In this document: positions 18,630 through 27,063 of the stretch, piece after piece
Layout: each line of letters opens with the position of its first letter
How positions within the stretch are numbered: the stretch's first letter is position 1
Source of the DNA: Chara braunii
Lineage: Eukaryota; Streptophyta; Charophyceae; Charales; Characeae
DNA: 28,490 nt
Assembly (NCBI GenBank): GCA_003427395.1
Contig: BFEA01000103.1
Coordinates: 2,845,755-2,874,244 of the forward strand
Direction of reading: 5' to 3'
The notes under the pieces: generated by a model
Seen by the model: only the letters and a program-made list of their open reading frames with translations
Database searches by the model: none
Told to the model about the DNA's origin: nothing
Translations under genes and position numbers: made by a program

Positions 18630-19015
18630 CAGGACACCCTTCACCATTTCAGGATGCAGTCTGCCTAAACAGGTGGTTTTCAGGGTCTTCGGACCTTTCA
18701 CCACTTCGGGACCATTCAAGTCTGAAAATCATGAATGGTCCTGAAGTCGTAAAAGCTCTAAGGACCCTGAAAACCACCTGTTTAGGCAGGCTACATCCTC
18801 AAGTGGTGAAGGGTGGTTTTCATGGTCTTCGGACCTTTCACCACTTCATGACCATTCAGGATTTTTAGACTGCCCAAAACTCTCACTTGACCGCTTCAGG
18901 ACACCCTTCACCACTTCAGGATGCAGCCTGCCTAAACAGGTGGTTTTCAGGGTCTTCGGACCTTTCACCACTTCAGGACCATTTAGGATTTTCAGACTGT
19001 CCAAAACTCTCACTT
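18630..19015. repeat. Large hairpin (83 nt arms) with three direct and one inverted repeat copies
   Basis: Arm 18636-18718 pairs with 18732-18814 at roughly 72 of 83 positions over a 13 nt loop. The core GGTGGTTTTCAGGGTCTTCG also occurs in direct orientation at about 18812 and 18940, followed in both by a TTTCACCACTTCA block and ACTG(C/T)CCAAAACTCTCACTT. Copies 1 and 3 also share upstream CACCCTTCACCA(C/T)TTCAGG and CTGCCTAAACAGG. So a ~130-140 bp unit is present three times directly and once inverted. No coding frame. Confidence 0.8.
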
Positions 19016-19113
19016 CAGAATTTTCATTCCTGAATTTTCAGCTACCCGATAACCGTTCGTGCATCCCTCACCATCCCCAACGCGACGTGCTTCCTCTCAC
19101 GCCCTTAGCGCTC

Positions 19114-19221
19114 GCTGCCGAATCATCGTGTGAAGAACCAACCCGATACACTTACCAGTACCTCCCGCCGCTGCCGAACCATATTGCGAAGAGCCAACCC
19201 AATGTGCTCACCGGTACGAGT
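19114..19221. repeat. 56 bp tandem duplication
   Basis: GCTGCCGAATCATCGTGTGA at 19114 and GCTGCCGAACCATATTGCGA at 19170 start two diverged units that share GAAGA(A/G)CCAACCC and AC(C)(A/G)GTAC. Confidence 0.6.
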
Positions 19222-19599
19222 ACCGGGGCGCAACACTCCCAGTAGTGTCCGCCCCTTGCAACTATCTGGATACAGACTCAACCTTGGGACAAAGACATTG
19301 ATGGGAGACTATTTGGCATCGATATCAACGACATTGGTGTTAACGACATTCTCATCTTCTCCCTCCTTTTCGTCTGATCCCCTCCTCTTCGTTTGCGTAT
19401 GATCTGGGTCTGGTGCATTCTTCCTCTGTGTAGTGTCAGACCCCTTCACACCTTGCGATGATGATGATGTATGTTTGGTCTGCATTGCGACATTGATTGG
19501 TCTGATCATTGGTATATTAGCCTTCCGCTGCGCTATCGTGTACTATGTGAGAGGGGTCAGTTGTTATTCTAGTCTGCACCATTACGGTATGCAACAATT

Positions 19600-19611
19600 T
19601 GGTATGGGAGC
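19600..19611 (+). promoter_or_regulatory. Possible LTR-retrotransposon primer-binding site (initiator Met tRNA)
   Basis: TGGTATGGGAGC matches the common plant initiator-Met primer-binding site TGGTATCAGAGC at 10 of 12 positions. It lies about 670 bp upstream of the gag remains in the right orientation. The expected LTR end (CA) is not directly adjacent and I could not delimit an LTR, so this is tentative. Confidence 0.3.
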
Positions 19612-19659
19612 GGACCTCTCAATCGGAGGATCCGCCCAATCAAGGAGCCAACTTGTTTG

Positions 19660-19690
19660 TTTGATTAATTGATTGATTGATTGATTGATT
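19660..19690. repeat. (ATTG)n microsatellite
   Basis: About six GATT/ATTG units. Confidence 0.85.
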
Positions 19691-20100
19691 GTTTATTAGT
19701 TAATCAAGTAGGGCTTCGTCAAATCTCTGCAAAAAAAAAATTCGCAATAGATCTCCGGAACTTCGGATATTAGCATTTCGTTTTTTTCCCCCTCATTCTG
19801 GGCATATTAAGTGAACTAAGGAGGTTGTCATATTCTCGGAAACTGGATCTATTCTTCTTTGAAAGTGGAACCTCCATTCAATTTCACACAAATTTATTTT
19901 ATTTTACTTTATTTCAAGATCACATTTTTTTTTAAAGCCGAAACTTTGCGAAACCTTGCCTAGATCTCGCTCATAGTACTCCTCCCAAAACGGCTCACTA
20001 ATTTATTTATTATGTTGATTAGGACCGAGAATGAAAAGTTCAGTTTGGTTACCTTCCTACGTTTCTCTCCCACCCAGCCCTTCGCTTGCGTTCCCGGTTT
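19691..20100. other. AT-rich leader of the retrotransposon, no gene
   Basis: AT-rich with T runs and ATTTTATTTTA words. Nothing coding. It would be the untranslated leader if the primer-binding site upstream is real. Confidence 0.45.
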
Positions 20101-20102
20101 AG

Positions 20103-20265
20103 CAGTGCTACATCAGCAGTGCCACGACAGCAACAATGCCACGTCAGCAGTGCCACGTCAGCAGTGCCACGTCCACAGCAGTGCCACGTCCACAGCAGTG
20201 CCACGTCAGTAGCAACGCCATATCAACAGTGTCACGTCAGCAGTGCCACAACAGCAGCAGTGCCC
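20103..20265. repeat. Degenerate 14-18 bp minisatellite (AGCAGTGCCACGTC)
   Basis: About nine imperfect copies of CAGCAGTGCCACGTC, some expanded by CACAG, run to just before the gag start. All three frames are open over much of it, so the gag start cannot be fixed by openness alone. Confidence 0.8.
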
Positions 20266-20272
20266 CGCCACC

Positions 20273-22190
20273 ATGACGGCTTCAGTTTTGGGCATGCCAG
20301 ACCAATTGGTCAGCGAGTCAATTGCCGAGTTCGACAGCGGATCCAAGATCAGCTCACACAGATCAAGGTTGAGGAACAGCGTCAGGCGACAGCCGAGGCT
20401 GCCCGCCTACAAGCTGAAGCAGAGGCAGCGGCTTAAAAGCAGCGGCTTCAAACCGCAGCTGACGTAGCGGCTGAAAAACAACAACTTCAAGCCGTAGTTA
20501 ACGCGGATGCCCAGGTCCGCCACAGGCAGACCCTAGATCTGCTACAGCGACACGAAGCCGCCGGCGTCGACAGGCTCAAGCTCTGTCATTTTGAACCATC
20601 TGAGGGCCACGACGCGACACCGGAATAGCAGCACAAGGACTTTCTCTCCAAACTTGTGACCCGGTTGGTTTACACTTGTAGCCACCTGCAGTCCGAGCTA
20701 GAGAAACACCACCACGAACTGGAGAATCTCCGACAGACAGTGCGAAACCAAAAGGATCTACATGAGGATGCTACATGGACACTTCATACCCGTGTACAGG
20801 ACCTGGAGCATGCAGCACTAAGACCAGATGCTGGCGAACCCAACAACGCAGCGTAAACTCACCAGTTGGAGCAGCGAATTGACCATGTACTCGAGATGAT
20901 CGACGACATCAGCACTTTCGCCACACCCGCCTCCATCAGCGAGCAGCTCGACGCCTTGAAGATTGAGGTTCGACAACTACACCAGCCGCCTGACAACAAT
21001 GGCAGCACCAGTGCATCGTGGCAGTACAAGATGCCAACGTTCTGGATCGAAAAATTTGATGATTATACGCATCAGGACCCGGTCACCTGGTGGCAGGGCT
21101 TTACGACGGCGCTTCGGATTCATCAGGTCCCAGATCACTTGTACATCTCGGCGTTGTTCCTCAATGCCAGGGGCGGATGCCAGATCTGGCTCAGCCACAT
21201 GGCAACCATCCACGGCGTCCAGGTCGCCGACCTACACAAAAATATCTCTTGGGAAGATTTGATGAAGGAATGGAAAAAGAGGTTCATTGTTGACGACGCC
21301 CCGATGCTCGCCATCAATCGCCTCTTCGTCATGACTCAAGGCAACACACCAACGCGCGACTAGCTCATGGAATGGCAAAAGATCGTGGCAACACCCGATC
21401 TCGACTTGCCATTTTCGCATCTGCATCAGGAATTCTACAACCGGTCGTGTGCCGCCTTGAGACTCGCACTGGGTGATCGCGAACAATACACGACCTTCAC
21501 CGAAATCATAGACAAGGCGCGTGAGATCATCAAGACCAATCAGGCTGCTGCAAACGAGAAATCAACGTGGCAGCCAGCCTATGTGGAGAAAGGAAAATTT
21601 GGTCCATGTCCGCAACCCGCCGTTGCAATCCAACTGGACAACCTTGTGAAAGACCCACCAGCCACCCAGCATTACGTGAGGGAGATCAAGTGGTCGCCGT
21701 CCAGCCGCGAAGCAACAACTCCCGTGGAAAAGGGAAGGCTAAAACAGCATTGCCGATCGGAAATGGACATCCAGTACCATTGGTCAAGTTCAACTTGATC
21801 GAGGATGAATACAAGTACCGCAGTCAATACGGCTGCTGCTATTGGTGCAACAACACCAAGTGCAAGACCTCCCAATGCCAAGACCAAGGCATTGGAGGTG
21901 AGGCGGCTCCACCTCTCACTCCGCCAGATTCGGCCGCCTTGCTAGCGGCCTCCTACACATTTGGGGAGAATGTGGATGTCGCAAGTCCTCGGTTCACTTA
22001 CGAGGATTACGTTGTCCACTTGGTCCCACCATTGGACCAGCCACTCCACGTGCAAGACTCCACCGCATGCACGGTTTCATTACGATCGACAACCGATTCG
22101 GCAACTTTGCTGCCAACTTTCATCGGGGATTCGACGTCATGGTCAAGACTTGAGAAACTCGACCCGTTCACGTTCGCGGACTTCCAATAG
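20273..22190 (+). pseudogene. gag: Ty3/gypsy-type gag polyprotein, broken
   Basis: Gag packages element RNA. ATG 20273 has a strong context (CCGCCACCATGA) but lies in a different frame from the body, so a shift is needed early. The body is one frame from about 20330 to 21720, interrupted by TAA 20434, TAG 20626, TAA 20854 and TAG 21361. It holds a Gln/Ala/Glu-rich coiled coil (20340-20600), a second coiled coil (ELEKHHHELENLRQTVRN, about 20695-20750), then a gag core (FWIEKFDDYTHQDPVTWW; WKKRFIVDDAP; TQGNTPTRD). Near 21700-21730 a one-base shift moves it to the third frame, with a zinc-knuckle relic at 21837-21878 and a tail to TAG 22188. I recall very similar proteins annotated from Chara; this is from memory, not a search. 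The knuckle reads C-x2-C-x4-C-x4-C, with Cys where His belongs. Confidence 0.75.
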
Positions 22191-22607
22191 ATGCCCCTAA
22201 TCCCGACCAGTCGATTGCCTAAACCGCACTGCAACGCGCTCATGGCACAATTGCGGTATTACTTGGACACTGTAGTACCAACTTTGTTGATGGACGCTGG
22301 AGTAGGGGTTGTTGACCTTCGCGACTACCTCGCGAAGATCGACCACGAGTTCAAGACATAACGGTACGCCACCAACGACGCGTCATTGTTGTAAATACGC
22401 ATCCAGATCAGAGAAGTGACCTGCAACGCTTTGATCGATTGTAGAGCTACTCGCAACTATATGAGCCAATATTTCCTGGTACGCACTGGCCTGGGGCCAT
22501 GCGTTCGGAGGAAGTCGCAACCCACGCAAGTCACGTTGGCCGACGATCATACGCATAAGTCACTCCACCGGTGCATTGATTTCGTCCCCGCCTCAGATGC
22601 CTCCTAA
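22191..22607 (+). pseudogene. Retrotransposon aspartic protease start, mutated and truncated
   Basis: The gag frame continues past TAG 22188 as MAQLRYYLDTVVPTLL and AKIDHEFKT, with TAA stops at 22359 and 22392, then reaches CNALIDCRATRNYMSQ. Retropepsins have D-S/T-G-A at the active site; here the codons at 22437-22448 read Asp-Cys-Arg-Ala, so the essential Gly is Arg (AGA, one transition from GGA). The frame then ends at TAA near 22605 and no later protease half, RT, RNase H or integrase follows. The enzyme must be inactive. The break at about 22600 is a truncation or deletion point. Confidence 0.65.
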
Positions 22608-23352
22608 AGAAAGGGAAATAAATCTATCACAGTGAACCAATGACCTCTTGCCGCCTGACGTTAAGAACAACTTAGACGGAAAATGATCACAGAAAGGAAA
22701 GTCATTCACACAGACAAGCATAGACGGAGAGGGTCATTCGGGAACGAACCGGTGACCTTGGGCTATGTCCGTTTAGACTTTTCTTCTTTGTGATCGCTTT
22801 ATTTTTCGTTGTCTTCTTTCTTTTTCTGTTTGACACATACATACAAGTGTGAAAAAGTGAGAACAACCAAACATTAGTCATTTCAAGGTCGACCCACTTC
22901 CATTTCAATAAGCCACACCTGCAGTCGAATCAGACGACAAGTTCAACAAAAGAAACAGTGCAAATCCAAACTCAGGACAGACTCACATTCACGCATGCCA
23001 ACACACATTTCCTCTACCTTTCAGTGAATGTTCAAAGAACAAGGTCAAGCAAAGTGTGGGTTCACTCAGGCGTCAAAGGATCCGAGTCAAACTAACTGTC
23101 CACTGACCTTGAGTGAAGTTGAACGGTACACTCAAGAAGACCGTAGAGAATTACGCTCCTTTTGACGTGAAGGTAGTCATTCAGTCGTCATCAAAGTGAT
23201 CGACACTACTCTCTTGCTGCGACCACAACACCCCTTTTTCTTACTTTTCAGTAAGTGTCGTCGCCGCTTGCTTCCAACATCACCGCGTTATTGCGCCGTC
23301 AAGTCCACGCCACCTCAAAACACACCACTAGAGTGGCACCTTTCCTGCGTCA
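22608..23352. other. No gene recognised
   Basis: Includes a T-rich run (22775-22830) and a perfect hairpin CTTGAGTG/CACTCAAG at 23108-23136. Related words (TTTCAGT(G/A)A(A/G)TGT) occur near 23020 and 23245. No coding sense; no LTR recognised. Confidence 0.5.
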
Positions 23353-24000
23353 ATGCCCAATTGCTGTTTGACGCAAAAATAGTGTCGTCACTGTCGCAAA
23401 TCCTGTGTCGTGGTTGCAAAAAATTTGACAGCGCTTTCACACCACTGTCGTAAGACTTAGTGCCGCCGTCGTACAAATTCAGCAGCGCTTCCACACCACC
23501 GCCGTAAGACTTAGTGCCGCAGCCGCAAAAATTCAGTAGCGCTTCCGCACCACCGCCGTAAATCTTAGTGCCGCCGCCACATAAATTCAGCAGCGATTCC
23601 ACACCACCGTCGTAAATCTTAGTGCCGCCGCCGCAGAAATTTAGCAGCGCTTCCGCACCACCGTCGTAAAACTTAATGCCGCCGCCGCAGAAATTCAGCA
23701 GCGCTTCCGCACCACCACCGTAAATCTTAGTGCCGCCGCCACATAAATTCGGCAGCACTTACGTACCACCGCCGAAAGACTTAGTGCCGCCACCGTAAAA
23801 TTTTGGCAGCACTTCCGTACCACCGCCGTAAATCTTAGTGCCGCCGCCGTAGAAATTCGGCATCACTTCCGTACCACCGCCGAAAGACTTAGTGTTGCCG
23901 CCCTAAAATTTGGGCAGCACTTCCGTACCACCGCCGTAAAACTTAGTGCCGCCGCCGTAAAAATTCGGCAGCACTTTCCCACCGCAGTGAGAAAATGGCA
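23315..24000 (-). pseudogene. Gly-rich 18-residue repeat frame over the minisatellite
   Basis: One unit equals 18 codons, and on the minus strand a single phase reads CGGGTKIYGGGAEALLNF and variants, with Cys/Tyr, Ile/Phe/Ser and Ala/Thr exchanges. The longest open part is 23758-23315 (147 codons, from a GTG). Upstream the same phase continues as YGGGTKIYGGGTEVLPKF-like units, broken by a TAA in the unit ending at 23785 (ACG TAA where other units have ACG GAA) and a TAG near 23905 (TTT TAG for TTT TAC). The phase may reflect a once-translated repeat protein, but a 54 bp period keeps any frame in phase by arithmetic, so coding is unproven. Confidence 0.3.
23407..23980. repeat. 54 bp minisatellite, about 10.5 copies
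   Basis: Units start at 23407, 23461, 23515, 23569, 23623, 23677, 23731, 23785, 23839, 23893 and 23947 without phase change. A typical unit starts TGCCGCCGCCGCAGAAATTC and ends CACCACCGCCGTAAATCTTAG. Units 23461-23730 tend to carry AGCAGCG and CCGCACC, those from 23731 on GGCAGCACTTCCGTACC, so there are two sub-types. A weak further copy may precede 23407. Confidence 0.95.
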
Positions 24001-24183
24001 GGCCAAAATTAGTAAAACTTGGGTTCCAGACCGAAATTCCACCTTACCGCACCGCCGTAGTCTCGCAGCGTCCCTGGGTCTGTCCTGTGGGACCAGCACC
24101 AGCCAAAGCCTCTGCTGCCCGTTTCTTCGACGAACGGGCGCAGACCCTGAAAACCGACTGAGGGGAGGGGAAAGGCAACATGT

Positions 24184-24275
24184 AGGGGTGTATGTTTCCA
24201 TGTTCTAGTGGAAGATTCATTCGATTTTGCTCATCCTGTCGTTGGAGTCTTCAAGGGGCCAACCACAGGTAAGGT
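24184..24275 (+). repeat. Dispersed repeat beside (CT)n, copy related to 4812-4910
   Basis: TTTCCATGTTCTAGTGGAAG, then ATTCATTCGATTTTGCTCATC matches the reverse complement of 4846-4905. It continues GTCGTTGGAGTCTTC, resembling the hammerhead stem II region (GTTGGTGAGACTCCAAC) without the CTGATGA core. Confidence 0.6.
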
Positions 24276-24287
24276 GGCAACCCCCCC

Positions 24288-24290
<3 letters not shown>

Positions 24291-24343
<53 letters not shown>
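24291..24343. repeat. (CT)n microsatellite
   Basis: About 25 CT units, lying between two related repeat copies. Confidence 0.95.
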
Positions 24344-24346
<3 letters not shown>

Positions 24347-24396
24347 CTTAGTCGCGTCCCTGCGGCAGATTCACCCGATTTTGTCCATCATGTGGA

Positions 24397-24453
24397 TGGA
24401 CTGTTGAGGCTCAGCCTCCTGATGAGTTGGTGAGACTCCAACGAAAGAGTCTG
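24397..24453 (+). ncRNA. Candidate type III hammerhead ribozyme
   Basis: A self-cleaving RNA motif in canonical order. Stem III 5' strand TGGACTGT (24397-24404); cleavage base T24405; stem I GAGGC (24406-24410), loop TCA, GCCTC (24414-24418); core CTGATGA (24419-24425); stem II GTTGG (24426-24430), 7 nt loop, CCAAC (24438-24442); core GAAA (24443-24446); stem III 3' strand GAGTCTG (24447-24453). Stems I and II are perfect 5 bp hairpins with the expected G-C closing pairs (1.1-2.1 and 10.1-11.1), and A15.1-U16.1 is present. Stem III has one G-G mismatch and two G-U pairs; an alternative outer pairing GGACTG/CAGTCC (24398-24403 with 24457-24462) exists. Position 17 is U, permitted but less common than C. 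Closed stems I and II with stem III open define type III, the form in plant retrozymes. Predicted cleavage is after 24405. Confidence 0.75.
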
Positions 24454-24519
24454 GCGCAGTCCTTCTTCGAGCTGCCCGTTCGTTCGAGAAGAACGGCTGC
24501 TCCAACGAACGGAAAAAAA

Positions 24520-24520
24520 N
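24520..24520. other. Undetermined base (n)
   Basis: A single n inside an A-rich run (24513-24544), probably an assembly or base-calling ambiguity. Confidence 0.95.
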
Positions 24521-24633
24521 AATTGAAAAAAAAAAAAAAAAAAATCTAAACTAAGTCTATAAAAAAAAATACGAAAACAAAAAAACAAAAAACAAAAACG
24601 GTATGATGCCATTGAAAACGGCACCAGTTCTTC

Positions 24634-25175
24634 AGGGACTGTAAGTCCCTATTTCCCTTTGTGCGCCATGTAGCGCCGTCGATTTTTTTTTTTTTTTTTT
24701 CGGTAATCATAAAACCGTTGGCTTATGCCAACGGTTACTGCTATGTGCCCTCAGGCACATCTTCTAGCGCCAAGTGGCACTGTTTTTGGTTTTTAATTAT
24801 TTATTTTTATTTTTATTATTTATTTATTTATTTATTATTATCATTTGATTTTTGCGTGTCATTTTTGCGCAGGGGCCATGCTAATCTGCGCGGCCAATTT
24901 CGGCCGCGCGATCTCGACGATCCCGCGGCTGAACGTGACCGCGCTCGGACACACTGGGTTGCTCCAAAAGGAGCTAGCACCTGTAGTTGCAGCATATCAG
25001 ACTGGATCCCGATATCAGTCGAGTGACAGTTTGGCATGTTTCCTACTGGGCTAGCTCCTTTTTACGGGAGCTAAGCTTGCAGCTCTTCTATTTGAAGAGT
25101 TGCCCTCAGTAGGATTCCTTGCTATGGCTTATGGCAGGCTAAGCCTGCCGCACTTTGCCAACGGCTGCGCCGTTG
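24634..25175. repeat. Chain of perfect short hairpins downstream of the hammerhead
   Basis: Successive stems: AGGGACT/AGTCCCT (24634-24650), AACCGTTGGC/GCCAACGGTT (24713-24736), ATGTGCC/GGCACAT (24743-24760), GCGCGGCC/GGCCGCGC (24888-24909), GCTCC/GGAGC (24961-24974), TAGCTCC/GGAGCTA (25052-25073), GCAGCTCTTC/GAAGAGTTGC with one wobble (25079-25103), GGCAGGC/GCCTGCC (25133-25149), CAACGGC/GCCGTTG (25159-25175). Loops are 3-8 nt, and stems differ in sequence. Short frames across this interval have no domain. Such dense local self-complementarity is a feature of ribozyme-bearing circular RNAs, but the link is inference. Confidence 0.7.
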
Positions 25176-25828
25176 TCAACCCGGTGCCGTCCCGGGCTGG
25201 CGGCTCGTGGCTCAGCAACCTATAGCCAGCCGCCATGGCACCAGGCCCTTCATCCGAAGCAACCCCTGCGACTAAAAAACCAACCTTCTTTGCGTTGCGG
25301 CCCTGTTCCCAGCACGACCGCCCCTTTTTGAGCTTATCCCGGCCCTGAATCGCGCTACTTAGCAGCCGCGCGACATTATTTTGGATAGAATGGGTCAAGT
25401 TATAATCTTTCCATGACCGCGCATCCCTGCAGTCTTGTCGAAAACCTGCGGACGAGTCGGAATACTCCAATAGCATGTCTATTTCGTCAGACCAATTTCC
25501 ACAAACTTACATCAAAACTAGGACTTCGCCCAACATCGAAAATACAGGGCAGATACCCTTGTTAGGGTTTCTGTCCCGACAGCGTAACTAAGCAACTTGA
25601 CCGAGTATGTTTCCAGTGATCCTTACAAGATGGTATCCGCAGACTTACTTTTCAACCGCAGAGGTGTATACCTTCTAGCACGTGACCGTTCGACCCTTAG
25701 GTTTAGCAGTGGGGGGGCGCACAAAGTACTATTCTACAGATGATCACAAAATCATGGGTTCTTCATGAAGTTTACTTGTTCTTAGTATGTACAAGGTCAT
25801 TATATAATTCTTTTCAACAGGATCATCA
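25176..25828. other. No gene recognised
   Basis: The minus frame 25129-25476 (115 codons) overlaps the hairpin chain and has no recognisable domain. GATCACAAAATCATGGG at about 25741 is the reverse complement of CCCATGATTTTGT near 26377, so an inverted element end may lie here. Confidence 0.45.
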
Positions 25829-26990
25829 GTTGATCGGGATGTGTAAATATGAACGACGGCTATCGTTGGCTTATTTACGTATCCCGATTGCTAGATTCCT
25901 CCTGAATGCGTGCAACAGAGTCATCGATAAGTGTGGTTACGACTGCATTGCCATCAGTAACTAATGATAGAGAGCATACTATACATCGTTCTTCATATAT
26001 TAATGCGCAGACTACGAGTAATGATCCATGAAAGGCAAAATCAACAGGCGATTCCTTTCCAATTTTCGGTGCTAGTTGAGCCTTGCAAATACGTTTTTTC
26101 GACTTGGGGTTATCACCCAATCGATGTGCGTAAATACGAGTGATGGAAATCACTTAGTTACTTACGTATCCCGACTCGTTGATTACTCCCAGAAGGCAGA
26201 GGCATATATATCCGTGGTAATGGCTACGTCATCAATGATATACTATTTATCCTTTATAGCATATTCATGTGAGATTTGGGCATCGAAGACAAGTTTTACT
26301 AAAGAATCATCTCATCACACGATTTCACTCTCAAAACGAAAGCGAGAAATCAATAAAAAATGGTTGATCATGTAGTCCCATGATTTTGTTTTATTGATCG
26401 TTTCGTGTATCTTTCTTGGCTGAACCCTGCAAATACGATTTTTCCGACTTGGGATTTACAAGCCGATCGGGGTGCGTAAAAACGAGTGATGCAAATCACT
26501 AGTGATTTACGTATCCCGATTCGTTGATTATTCCCAAGAGGTAGAGGTATCGATATGCGCGATAACGGTTATGTCATCATTAGCAACCAATGATATACTA
26601 TATAGCACACTCATGCGAGATTTGGGCAATGTTTCATTGAAGATAAATTCTATTAAAGAATCACTAGATCACACGAAAGCGAGAATTCAAAACGACTGTA
26701 CATTCCCATGATTTCCATTGATCATTACGCGTATCCTGCATATATGATTTTCTTCGACTTGGGATTACCAGCCGATTGGGGTGCGTAAATACGAGTGATG
26801 CAAACCACTAGTTATTTATATATCCCGGTTTGTTGATTATTCCAAAAGGCAGAGGCATCGATATGCGCGGAAATGACTACTTCATCATTAGTAACTAGAC
26901 ACATTCATGCGAGATTTCGAGAGATGATTTATCGAAGACAAGATCAACTGAAAAAATCATTCCATCACACGATTCCACTCTTACAAAGCA
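25829..26990. repeat. Four tandem ~290-345 bp units, each with a nested hairpin
   Basis: The anchor GTGCGTAAATACGAGTGATG (or variant) lies at about 25840, 26125, 26471 and 26780. Units also share CTGCAAATACGATTTTT...CGACTTGGG, TTGATTATTCC, GGCAGAGGCAT and CATGCGAGATTT. In each, ATCGGG-TGCGTAAA pairs with TTTACGTATCCCGAT around an inner hairpin. In unit 3 the outer stem (26466-26480 with 26506-26520) is 15 bp with two G-U pairs, and the inner stem is AGTGAT-GCAA-ATCACT (26485-26500). Unit 1 keeps both stems but the inner one is AACGA/TCGTT (25852-25867). No coding sense. Confidence 0.75.
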
Positions 26991-27063
26991 ATCATTCGAG
27001 GAACGTGTCACTTTTACTCTCATAGACCGATCGGTTCCAGCAAAGAAGTCACTACGACCGCCG

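Noticed and set aside
19433-19672. 80-codon frame with one hydrophobic span (CLVCIATLIGLIIGILAF)
   Set aside because: Single short frame with no homologue I recognise and no neighbouring exon; it also overlaps the possible primer-binding site.
22730-22770. Minus-strand tRNA T-arm (CCGGTTCGTTCCCG)
   Set aside because: Only three stem pairs form and no A box lies at the required distance.
23407-23980. CRISPR-like array (regular 54 bp spacing)
   Set aside because: Whole units repeat with scattered substitutions; there are no unique spacers between constant repeats and the DNA is eukaryotic.
25555-25580. Telomere-like TTAGGG word
   Set aside because: Occurs once only, with no tandem array.
25820-25840. 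CTGATGA on the minus strand near the tandem repeat start
   Set aside because: The following sequence (TCCTGTTGAAAAG) has no stem II.
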